A stretch of DNA of 24,392 bases, taken from positions 1 through 24,392 of the IMG/VR virus record IMGVR_UViG_3300026256_000056; one strand, written 5' to 3'. The notes beneath the pieces are model-generated. The model was given only the letters and a program-made list of their open reading frames with translations, did not search any database and was not told where the DNA came from. Below, piece by piece: positions 1 through 6,714 of the stretch (its first letter is position 1; every line of letters begins with the position of its first letter). The stretch comes from a virus. The position numbers and the translations under genes are program-made.

Positions 1-114
1 GCATTTATATTATTAATAGTTACTTTAGCACAATCACACTATAGAATTAAAGTGTTGGAAGAGAAAATTAAAGTAGCATTTGAACTTATTAATAAGTTAA
101 CAGACAAAAAATGA
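1..114 (+). CDS. 3' end of a small membrane-associated protein (partial)
   Basis: Frame 1 is open from the window edge to TGA at 112-114 and gives the last 37 residues of a protein. They begin with a hydrophobic stretch (AFILLIVTLA) followed by a charged, probably helical tail (RIKVLEEKIKVAFELINKL). This pattern fits a small single-pass membrane protein with a short coiled tail. The stop overlaps the ATG of the next small gene in an ATGA arrangement, which supports both being real. No family was recognised and the start lies outside the window. Confidence 0.5.
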   Translation, partial: AFILLIVTLAQSHYRIKVLEEKIKVAFELINKLTDKK

Positions 115-197
115 ACACAATATATACCTTAGCAGGTGTTGTTGCAGTACTAACAATTGTTATAGTTATAAGTATTTTTATAATTGTTTCTATTTAA
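111..197 (+). CDS. 28-residue single-pass membrane peptide
   Basis: This is a 28-codon ORF with ATG at 111 overlapping the preceding stop (ATGA) and TAA at 195-197. After MNTIYT nearly the whole product is hydrophobic (Leu, Val, Ile, Phe and Ala), so it would be a bare membrane helix. Its end runs 8 bases into the 3' end of the convergent cyclase gene. Such mini membrane peptides are common in T4-like phages, but a hydrophobic ORF this short can arise by chance in AT-rich DNA. The translational overlap is the main support. Function unknown. Confidence 0.4.
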   Translation: MNTIYTLAGVVAVLTIVIVISIFIIVSI

Positions 198-226
198 TAG
201 AATAACAATTAATCTTTTCTTTTTTA
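182..226 (+). terminator. Candidate weak terminator at a convergent gene junction
   Basis: AATTGTT (182-188) and AACAATT (204-210) are exact inverted repeats around an inner TCTAT/ATAGA stem with a 2-base bulge. The plus strand then runs into a T-rich tract (TCTTTTCTTTTTT, about 213-225). It lies where the plus-strand small gene meets the 3' end of the minus-strand cyclase, the expected place for a terminator. The stem is almost all A-T, so it would be weak; this is tentative. Confidence 0.3.
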
Positions 227-1818
227 CCTTTAACAGTACAAATACCTAGTTTATAAAACTTAAAGTCTAAATCTTTTTTAGTATTTTGAGATATTACTAT
301 TGTAGTATTGAAATCTTTACTCTTACCTTCCAATCTACTTGCCAAATTAACAGCGTCACCAATAACAGAATAATCAAAACGTTGTTCAGACCCCATATTA
401 CCTACAAGACACTCGCCAGTATTGATACCTATACCAATGTTTAAAGGTGGGTCAAACTCTCTACTCTTATTCATCTCCTTAACTGCTCTTCTCATTTGAA
501 ATGCAGATAGTACTGCTAGTTTTTTGTGTTCTGGATTATCAAGTGGTGCATTCCAAAATGCCATTATACAATCACCCATATACTTATCAATAGTACCACC
601 ATTTTTTAATATTATCCCCGTCATTGCAGTTAAAAATTTGTTAACATATCTGGTAAGTTTTTCTGGATTACCTTTCATAGATTCCGATATAGGAGTAAAG
701 CCACGTATATCAGAAAATAAAAACGTCATTTCTTTTCTTTCACCACCAAGTTTTAATAGAGATGGATTGTTTTGTAGTTTCTTAACCATATCTGGAGATA
801 GATAGTGTTCAAATTGTTTTTTAATTTGTAGTCTTAATTTATTTTCTTTTGAATAGTTATTGTATGTTAACTGACCCCATATAATAGAACCTATTACAAG
901 AGGACTAAACCAATCAGTTATGATTAAGTGTTGCGTCCATAGATAAGAACTTGCAAGTGTTAAATCAAATAAGTATCCACCAAACCATATCGCAGACCAC
1001 ATCACACCACATCTAGGTATAACTATGAGAAAGAATAGAGTACCTAATAATATAAAACCAAATTCAGCATATGGTAACCAATAAGGTCTACTAATAAAAT
1101 TACCTGACAATAAAGTTTCTGTACTGATTGCCATAATTTCGTGTGTGTTTTTTAAACCATTAGGAGTAGTTACAAACGTAGAACCTTTGAACGTAGTACC
1201 TATGAAAACTATTTTACCTTTTACAGACGACCAATCTTTATCAGTAAAATCTATTCTAGGAATATGGTGTCTGAAATCTATCCAAATAGTATCTTCTGCT
1301 GATGTTTTTGCATTGATAACTTTTAAGATAACTTCAGGTATAGAATTATCAAGAGGTAATTTTCTTATAGTGCCATCTATATCAACTGGCACACTTACGT
1401 TGCCTATTGCTATTGCTTTACGTGAGATACTTTGTAGATTTTTTACTTCATCCGTTTCAGTAAGTATGACTGGATATTTTGAAATCATTTTTAAAAACAT
1501 TTCATCACCACCTAATCTATCTTTATGTGGGAAGACTACTTGAAGAACTACTAGAGCGGCACCATTTTTATAAGCATTAATTATGACACGACCAAGTAAA
1601 TCTCTCTTCCACGGCCATTGCCCATTCTTTTTTAATGCTTTGTCTGATATGTCTACTAGGACTAAACTCTTTGATTCATAATTTGTACCAAATTTTTGGT
1701 AGAAATCAAAGGTGTTTAGTTTTGCTGTTTGTAGTAGTACTGGATTTGATAAGTATATTCCAAGTAATATAATCAAAGTCAAATATACAGTCCACGATTT
1801 AGCCAATATTTTAATCAT
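190..1818 (-). CDS. CHASE2-domain class III adenylate cyclase (membrane sensor)
   Basis: Predicted membrane-bound enzyme converting ATP to cAMP. Residues 1-25 form an N-terminal membrane helix. About 30-245 is a CHASE2-type periplasmic sensor domain (VDISDKAL and WPWKR near 55-71; GKIVFIGTT at 201-209). Three further membrane helices fall near 250-267, 272-290 and 303-317. The catalytic domain starts near 360. Catalytic residues look complete: FSDIRGFT (metal Asp370), DKYMGD (Lys412 for the base, metal Asp416), and the segment 481-495 with Asn491 and Arg495 of the transition-state site. Ser484 stands where mammalian cyclases carry Asp, matching the class IIIb Lys-Thr/Ser pairing. Lys412 argues against guanylate specificity. 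It is the only minus-strand gene here and diverges from the curli-like genes across 55 bases. The ATG at 1818 has no clear Shine-Dalgarno. In bacteria, CHASE2 cyclases are often found beside FecR-domain proteins, as here. Confidence 0.9.
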   Translation of the reverse strand: MIKILAKSWTVYLTLIILLGIYLSNPVLLQTAKLNTFDFYQKFGTNYESKSLVLVDISDKALKKNGQWPWKRDLLGRVIINAYKNGAALVVLQVVFPHKDRLGGDEMFLKMISKYPVILTETDEVKNLQSISRKAIAIGNVSVPVDIDGTIRKLPLDNSIPEVILKVINAKTSAEDTIWIDFRHHIPRIDFTDKDWSSVKGKIVFIGTTFKGSTFVTTPNGLKNTHEIMAISTETLLSGNFISRPYWLPYAEFGFILLGTLFFLIVIPRCGVMWSAIWFGGYLFDLTLASSYLWTQHLIITDWFSPLVIGSIIWGQLTYNNYSKENKLRLQIKKQFEHYLSPDMVKKLQNNPSLLKLGGERKEMTFLFSDIRGFTPISESMKGNPEKLTRYVNKFLTAMTGIILKNGGTIDKYMGDCIMAFWNAPLDNPEHKKLAVLSAFQMRRAVKEMNKSREFDPPLNIGIGINTGECLVGNMGSEQRFDYSVIGDAVNLASRLEGKSKDFNTTIVISQNTKKDLDFKFYKLGICTVKGKKEKINCYSIK

Positions 1819-1842
1819 CTAGTATATTTAGTACAGATATTT

Positions 1843-1850
1843 TATAAATA
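1843..1850 (+). promoter_or_regulatory. T4-late-type promoter box TATAAATA
   Basis: An exact TATAAATA, the T4 late promoter consensus, lies 23 bases before the csgF-like ATG. A start about 12 bases downstream of the box would give a leader of roughly 10 bases containing GAGAGAGAG as ribosome site. In DNA this AT-rich the octamer will occur several times by chance, so its placement in the short divergent intergenic gap is what gives it weight. If real, the curli-like genes are expressed late. Confidence 0.5.
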
Positions 1851-1873
1851 TATACATCAACGAGAGAGAGAAA

Positions 1874-2332
1874 ATGAGATTAATTACCATTATTTTAACA
1901 GTATTATTGTTAGGTTCTAGTGCTTATGCAAGTGAATTAGGATTTAAATTCCATAGTCCATCATTTTCTGGTAATGGAAAGTCATCACACTATCTAACGA
2001 TAGAGAACATAGAGAAAACTAGAAAAGACGCTATAAAAGCAGCAAATAAAGCGGCGGCAGATAAAGCGGCGGCAGATGCTAAATCAACATCTATAGCAAA
2101 ATTCAAAGCAAATATAGAGTCAAGATTTTATACTGCTCTTGCAAAACAAATTACAGACAATGTATTTGGTACTGATGGTCTTCAACAAGACTCAGGTACA
2201 TTTACAAATCCAGTTGGTGGAGAAACAGTTGAGTGGACAACACCATCAGGTACAGGTAATGTCGTAGTAACTGTCACGGAGTCCGATGGAACTGTAACGA
2301 CATTTACAATGCCTAAAGAGGACAATTCGTAA
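1874..2332 (+). CDS. csgF: CsgF-like curli assembly protein
   Basis: A 152-residue secreted protein with a clear signal peptide (residues 1-19, ending in AYA). The mature N-terminus, ELGFKFHSPSFSGNG, matches the CsgF pattern of a short strand followed by NPxFGGNP. In E. coli this N-terminal part binds inside the CsgG pore and extends it. The C-terminal third (VVVTVTESDGTVTTFTMP) resembles the CsgF beta strands that carry T-S-T-I motifs. Compared with E. coli CsgF (138 residues) it has an Ala/Lys/Asp-rich insert at about 55-72 (AAADKAAADAK), encoded by a perfect tandem 15-base duplication. The gene starts at ATG 1874 behind a GAGAG ribosome site and its TAA overlaps the ATG of csgG (TAATG). 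Order F then G, and the absence of CsgE, differ from E. coli. Confidence 0.75.
   Translation: MRLITIILTVLLLGSSAYASELGFKFHSPSFSGNGKSSHYLTIENIEKTRKDAIKAANKAAADKAAADAKSTSIAKFKANIESRFYTALAKQITDNVFGTDGLQQDSGTFTNPVGGETVEWTTPSGTGNVVVTVTESDGTVTTFTMPKEDNS
2048..2077 (+). repeat. Perfect tandem 15-bp duplication inside csgF-like gene
   Basis: AAAGCGGCGGCAGAT occurs at 2048-2062 and again at 2063-2077 without a mismatch, encoding Lys-Ala-Ala-Ala-Asp twice. The GCG codons are conspicuous in a genome that otherwise prefers GCA and GCT, suggesting a recent in-frame slippage event. Confidence 0.9.
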
Positions 2333-3486
2333 TGTTTAAATACATAAGTATATTTTTACTAACATTATTGTTAGTTGGATGTGCAGGTAAACCAAAGTTT
2401 GATATAAGAACTCAAACAGTTGCTTATAAAGACTTGTCAGTTATATCAGCACCGAAAGGTGAACCAATTATAATTGCTGTCTATGACTTTTTAGATATGA
2501 CAGGACAAAAGAAACCTGGTGGCAACTTTGCGTCTATGAGTACAGCAGTAACTCAAGGTTCATATCAGTTGTTGATTAAAGCATTACAAGACGCAGGCGA
2601 AGGCAAATGGTTTAGAGTAGTAGAACGAGCAAGTTTACCAAGTCTATTACAAGAAAGAAAATTAATACGTTCTACAAGACAACAAGTTAATGGAGAAGGT
2701 GCAGAACCATTACCACCATTACTATTTGCAGGTGCATATATAACAGGTGGTATTGTAGGATATGATAGTGATATTAAATCAGGTGGTTTAGGTGCTAGAA
2801 TATTAGGTATTCAAAGCAACAAACAATTTAGACAAGATATAGTTACTATTATATTAAGACTAGTCAATGTACAAACTGGTGAAGTTGTACTATCAACAAC
2901 AGTTGAAAAGACTATTGTATCAACAATGACTGGTGGAGATATATTCAAGTACTTTGATACTGATACAATGTTATTAGAAGTTGAAGCAGGATATGCTAAG
3001 AACGAACCAGTTACACTTGCAGTTAGAAAAGCAATTGAAAAAGGTGTAGTTGATGTTATTAATTTAGGTGCAAATAAAGGACTATGGGAGTTTGCTGTTG
3101 AAATAGTACCAACAAAAGATTTAAAAGTAGTACAAGATGATATTACAGTTGATATGGGCGAAGTAATGCCAGAAAAAACTTATGAAGACTTTAAGAAAGA
3201 AAAGAAAGCTAGAAAAGAATTAAAGAAAGCACAAAAACTTGAAGTAAAAAATTATAATAAAGCAAATGGAACAAAGTTTAAAACTTGGGACGAATATCAA
3301 GCACATTTAGAACATTTAGCGGCACTTGAAGCTAAAGAAATAGAAAAAGAAGAACGTAAGAACGGTATACAAGATAAAATAACAGAAGAAGAAGAGTGGA
3401 ACCAAGTAGACGAAACAGTAGAGGAGAACAAGTCAGATGAAAAAGATAGTAATGGCAATAGTGATTCTTCTAGCGACAACAATTAA
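2332..3486 (+). CDS. csgG: CsgG-like curli secretion pore lipoprotein with long C-terminal extension
   Basis: Outer-membrane lipoprotein that in curli systems forms a nonameric channel exporting unfolded curlin. The signal sequence ends in a lipobox (LLVG before Cys17). The CsgG domain spans about 40-255: IIIAVYDFLDMTGQKKPGG, then Asn65-Phe66 matching the E. coli Asn55-Phe56 constriction, ERASLPSLLQERKLIR, IVGYDSDIKSGGLGARILGI (141-160) and a GLW motif (250-252) near the family's normal C-terminus. E. coli CsgG has 277 residues; this one has 384. The extra 130 residues are a Lys/Glu-rich, probably helical segment with an Asp/Ser/Asn tail, which by CsgG topology should lie in the periplasm. 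Its last 50 bases overlap the signal-peptide codons of the next gene in another frame. Assignment to the CsgG family is strong; the transported substrate is inferred to be the next gene product. Confidence 0.9.
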   Translation: MFKYISIFLLTLLLVGCAGKPKFDIRTQTVAYKDLSVISAPKGEPIIIAVYDFLDMTGQKKPGGNFASMSTAVTQGSYQLLIKALQDAGEGKWFRVVERASLPSLLQERKLIRSTRQQVNGEGAEPLPPLLFAGAYITGGIVGYDSDIKSGGLGARILGIQSNKQFRQDIVTIILRLVNVQTGEVVLSTTVEKTIVSTMTGGDIFKYFDTDTMLLEVEAGYAKNEPVTLAVRKAIEKGVVDVINLGANKGLWEFAVEIVPTKDLKVVQDDITVDMGEVMPEKTYEDFKKEKKARKELKKAQKLEVKNYNKANGTKFKTWDEYQAHLEHLAALEAKEIEKEERKNGIQDKITEEEEWNQVDETVEENKSDEKDSNGNSDSSSDNN

Positions 3487-4528
3487 TTGTTTCGCAGGTA
3501 ATTCAGTTTATATCCAACAAGATAATCAAGACAGCGACGGATCAATCTTTATAAAACAAGATGGTTCAGGTAATACTTTTGGGTATTCAACATCATATCC
3601 ATTTAAAGTAAGTGGAGAGAACATCACAATCGTTATAAAACAAATAGGTGATAATAATAAAACAGATTATTCAAATCACTTGACTTTTTATGGTGAGGAT
3701 ATGACTTTAGATTATACAGCAACTGGTGATGGTAATAAATTAAGAATAGATAGTGATGATACGGATGCTACTGGACATTATTTAGACCACGATATTACAG
3801 GTGATTCAAATGTAGTAGATTATGATACCTGGGGAGATGATTCAACAAATTTCAATGTTGATTTAGATATTACTGGAGACTCAAATACATTTTGGGTACA
3901 GAATAGAGGAGATAATCACTTCTTATATGTTCTTATATCAGGTGATAGTAATACCGTAGAGTGGTATAGTACAACAGATTCAGTAGGGTTTAATACAAAC
4001 TCTAACAAGGCAATTGGTCCACAATCAACATCACACGGACAGTTTGCAGACAGTTCAGGTAGTGAAGGTGCAAGTGCAGACATTTATATTATTGGTAACT
4101 CAAATGTAATACATACTTCAACATATGGTACAGGTAACTATCAACTACACGACATTATAGGTTCTTCAAACCTTTTAGATATACACTCTAGTTACACTGG
4201 TTCTGATACAGACCCATATGGAGACTCAATGATTATATCAGGCGATAGTAATTATTTAAGGACTTATATATCTGGTGATAGTAATACAATAAGATTACAT
4301 ATGGCAGGTGGAAATAATACTGCTAAAATTTATCTTTATACAGATAGTTCAGTAATAAACTTTGCTCAAACAGGTGGTGGCAACACAGGTCAAGTTACTA
4401 TATCAGGTGATTCAATTTACGATTACACATTAAACTTTTCACAAAATGGATCCGATAATTGTACATATTCGTACAACAGAAACAATCAAACAGCAGATGT
4501 AACTGCTACAGTATCAAACGGATGTTAA
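3437..4528 (+). CDS. Curlin-like secreted GDSN-repeat protein
   Basis: A 363-residue secreted protein with a Sec signal peptide (residues 1-20, ending CFA before Gly21). The mature part is built from about a dozen imperfect units of 20-30 residues centred on hydrophobic-x-G-D-S-N-x-hydrophobic (ITGDSNVV, ITGDSNTF, ISGDSNTV, IIGNSNVI, ISGDSNYL, ISGDSNTI). Curlin subunits CsgA and CsgB have Gln/Asn-anchored repeats with a G-x-x-N turn, so a beta-solenoid amyloid-like fibre subunit is the likely fold. Early units (VYIQQDN, IFIKQDG, VIKQIGDNN) are closest to canonical curlin, and the last unit has FSQNGSDN. Only two mature Cys (342 and 363) are present. ATG 3437 is chosen because it opens the signal peptide and has GAGGAG about 10 bases upstream; it lies inside the 3' end of csgG. 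Position after CsgF and CsgG makes it the probable secretion substrate. It could instead be an adhesin rather than a fibre former. Confidence 0.7.
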   Translation: MKKIVMAIVILLATTINCFAGNSVYIQQDNQDSDGSIFIKQDGSGNTFGYSTSYPFKVSGENITIVIKQIGDNNKTDYSNHLTFYGEDMTLDYTATGDGNKLRIDSDDTDATGHYLDHDITGDSNVVDYDTWGDDSTNFNVDLDITGDSNTFWVQNRGDNHFLYVLISGDSNTVEWYSTTDSVGFNTNSNKAIGPQSTSHGQFADSSGSEGASADIYIIGNSNVIHTSTYGTGNYQLHDIIGSSNLLDIHSSYTGSDTDPYGDSMIISGDSNYLRTYISGDSNTIRLHMAGGNNTAKIYLYTDSSVINFAQTGGGNTGQVTISGDSIYDYTLNFSQNGSDNCTYSYNRNNQTADVTATVSNGC

Positions 4529-6712
4529 ATGAAACTATTTCATAATCCTTGGGAAAAATGGGCGATAATAATTTGTGTTACTGTATTATTAGTATTAGGA
4601 ATATCATCAGCTAAATCTCAAATAACAAGTCCAAAAGTTGGCGAAGTCATAGGTCAAATGGGTACGACTTGGAATGAAAGAGAAGGATCAACTCAAAATA
4701 CCTCAATGGGTTATGAGTTGCAGATGAATGACTTTTTACAAACAGGTGAAGATGGTGGTATGATATTATCTTATGTTGATAATACTAAATTTACAATGGG
4801 ACCAAATACAGAATTAACTATTGATGAATTTGCTTTTGATACTTCTGTTGTACCAATAGAAATTGCAATGAACATATCGGTTAATGTTGGTACATTTACA
4901 TATGAATCAGGTCAAGTATCTACATTAGGTGGAGAAGTTAATATTAATGCTGGTAATGCTACAATTACAGTACAAGGTACTGCTTTTTCAGGTACGGTAA
5001 CATCTTCAGGTCAAGCAACTATTACTTTGTTGCCAGATAGTTCTGGTGCAGTAGGACAAGTAACTGTATCCAATGACGCAGGTTCTCAAACAATAACTAA
5101 CGCTTACAATTCAGTAACCGTTTTATCAAATGACTTAGCACCAACACCTCCAAAAATAGAAACTAATAAACAAGATATTATTGAGTTAGATGAATTTGAA
5201 GAAGAAATAAAAGATGAAAGTCAAAAACATTTTGGTGATATGGATTCAAAATCTGAAATGTCTAAAGAAGAATCTGAAGCACAGGAGATGGAAGAGGCAA
5301 TCATAAATGAAGAAGTAAGTATAGTAGAAGATAGTAATACAATTGTTGCTACAGATTTATCAGTTGGTGAAACAGACGCAATAGTTGAAACAAAATCAGC
5401 AGAAGAAACAGCATTAGTTGAAATAGAAGAAGTTGATACATCTTATTATGACGAATGGGAAAGTGATTTAAAAGATTGGGGTTATATAGATGAAGATAAC
5501 CAGATTTCAGTTTGGGATGCCGAAGGTGAAAAAACTATGGATTGGGATGACGCAAAGAAAATGTATGCAGAAATGGATCAAGCATACTTTGACGCCATTG
5601 GTTGTTCAGATTGTACTTGGGATACTATTGATTGGGATACTATTGATTGGGATGAGGTAGATTGGGATGCTTATTCTGACAAGTATAATGAACTATTAGA
5701 AGACTATGGTTTAACTTCTTGGAATGTAGAAGTAGAAGAGCAAGATGTAGTTGAAGATACAAAAGATGAAACAGAAGTACAAGCAATTGAAGGATATACT
5801 TGGGAAGATTTTGCTTTAGATGATGACTACTATAACAATGCAGAATACAAAGCACAAGGTGGACCTCCAACATTAACTGTACAAAACTATTGTGAGTACA
5901 ATGGATACGAAGACTACTGGTGCAACCAAGACTATGTTGATTACTTAAATGACTGGTACAAAGATGACTGGACTTTAAAAGTAACCAATGATAGTTGGAC
6001 TAAAGAATCTAAAAAGATATTTGGTAAATTATATGGTTGGTGTGGATCGTGGCCGAATTATAAAATGTGTGATGACCAACCTAAACCCTGGAAGATGAAA
6101 GACTTAAAGAAGACTTACATAACTGATTGGGAGTGGGCAGATTGGGACACATATTGGGACGCATTATACGATTGGTGGTACACAGGTTACGATTACAATA
6201 ATGAAGATGATGAGACCAATTGGGAAGATGAATATTCTTATGAAGATGACTATGATATAGACGCAGAATTAGAATTATTATTAGCAAGTTATGATGAAGA
6301 AGAGTGTTTAAAATATGGATACTATTGGGACAATGCTAATCAATCTTGTGGTAGTGAATGGGTTGATAACGAAGGTAATGAAACTTCGGTAACTGCTAGT
6401 GGTGAAACATTAAACTACTCTACTGGAGATGTAACTCAAACTCTAACTACAACAGATGGAGTAACAGGTGCGACTTCAAGTGCAACTTCCACTGGAAGAG
6501 TATCAACATTAGGCAATGATTTTGACGCAGATTCAAGTACAAGTGGCGATTACACAATCATAAATAGATATAACGATAATCATAGAGCATATGTAAAGAC
6601 TGAAACGAGTAAAGAGGCAGATATTCAGATTTTACAAGATAAAGAAGCTCAACACCTTGACGTAGGAAATTCTTCTACACAAAATAATATTACAGTAATA
6701 CAAACGGATTAA
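4529..6712 (+). CDS. FecR-domain protein with Trp/Asp-rich region and curlin-like C-terminus
   Basis: A 727-residue exported or membrane-anchored protein. A single hydrophobic segment at about 11-28 acts as signal anchor or signal peptide. Residues about 35-165 form a FecR domain: GEVIGQMGTTW, NDFLQTGEDGGMILSYVDNT, KFTMGPNTELTIDEF and ITVQGTAFSGTV. After a Pro-containing linker (about 205) comes a long acidic region, then a stretch rich in Trp, Asp and Tyr (about 305-600), including a 5-residue repeat DTIDW. The last 50 residues (ADIQILQ, NNITVIQ) look like a curlin-type strand pair. ATG follows the curlin-like stop directly, implying co-translation. FecR domains are periplasmic sensor or carbohydrate-associated modules and often neighbour CHASE2 cyclases. 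A surface adhesin, fibre cap or sensor ligand are all possible; the middle region matches nothing I know. Confidence 0.7.
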   Translation: MKLFHNPWEKWAIIICVTVLLVLGISSAKSQITSPKVGEVIGQMGTTWNEREGSTQNTSMGYELQMNDFLQTGEDGGMILSYVDNTKFTMGPNTELTIDEFAFDTSVVPIEIAMNISVNVGTFTYESGQVSTLGGEVNINAGNATITVQGTAFSGTVTSSGQATITLLPDSSGAVGQVTVSNDAGSQTITNAYNSVTVLSNDLAPTPPKIETNKQDIIELDEFEEEIKDESQKHFGDMDSKSEMSKEESEAQEMEEAIINEEVSIVEDSNTIVATDLSVGETDAIVETKSAEETALVEIEEVDTSYYDEWESDLKDWGYIDEDNQISVWDAEGEKTMDWDDAKKMYAEMDQAYFDAIGCSDCTWDTIDWDTIDWDEVDWDAYSDKYNELLEDYGLTSWNVEVEEQDVVEDTKDETEVQAIEGYTWEDFALDDDYYNNAEYKAQGGPPTLTVQNYCEYNGYEDYWCNQDYVDYLNDWYKDDWTLKVTNDSWTKESKKIFGKLYGWCGSWPNYKMCDDQPKPWKMKDLKKTYITDWEWADWDTYWDALYDWWYTGYDYNNEDDETNWEDEYSYEDDYDIDAELELLLASYDEEECLKYGYYWDNANQSCGSEWVDNEGNETSVTASGETLNYSTGDVTQTLTTTDGVTGATSSATSTGRVSTLGNDFDADSSTSGDYTIINRYNDNHRAYVKTETSKEADIQILQDKEAQHLDVGNSSTQNNITVIQTD
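5621..5665 (+). repeat. 15-bp tandem repeat coding for DTIDW
   Basis: GATACTATTGATTGG is present exactly at 5621-5635 and 5636-5650, followed by a degenerate third copy (GATGAGGTAGATTGG) at 5651-5665. The product is DTIDW-DTIDW-DEVDW (residues 365-379 of the FecR protein). It is an in-frame protein repeat, like the one in the csgF-like gene. Confidence 0.9.
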
Positions 6713-6714
6713 AT

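Noticed and set aside
524-1543. Plus-strand open frames at 524-805 and 1145-1543
   Set aside because: They lie fully inside the minus-strand cyclase, whose catalytic and sensor motifs are clear; their products show no motif.
3780-4300. CRISPR-like or RTX-like reading of the repeated GGTGATAGTAAT segments
   Set aside because: Copies are imperfect, in frame and irregularly spaced, so they are protein repeats, not a CRISPR array. They lack the GGxGxD nonapeptide of RTX proteins.
5640-6287. Minus-strand open frames opposite the FecR gene (5640-5873, 6081-6287)
   Set aside because: His/Leu-rich products are the mirror of the Trp/Asp-rich codons on the plus strand; no ribosome site or family.
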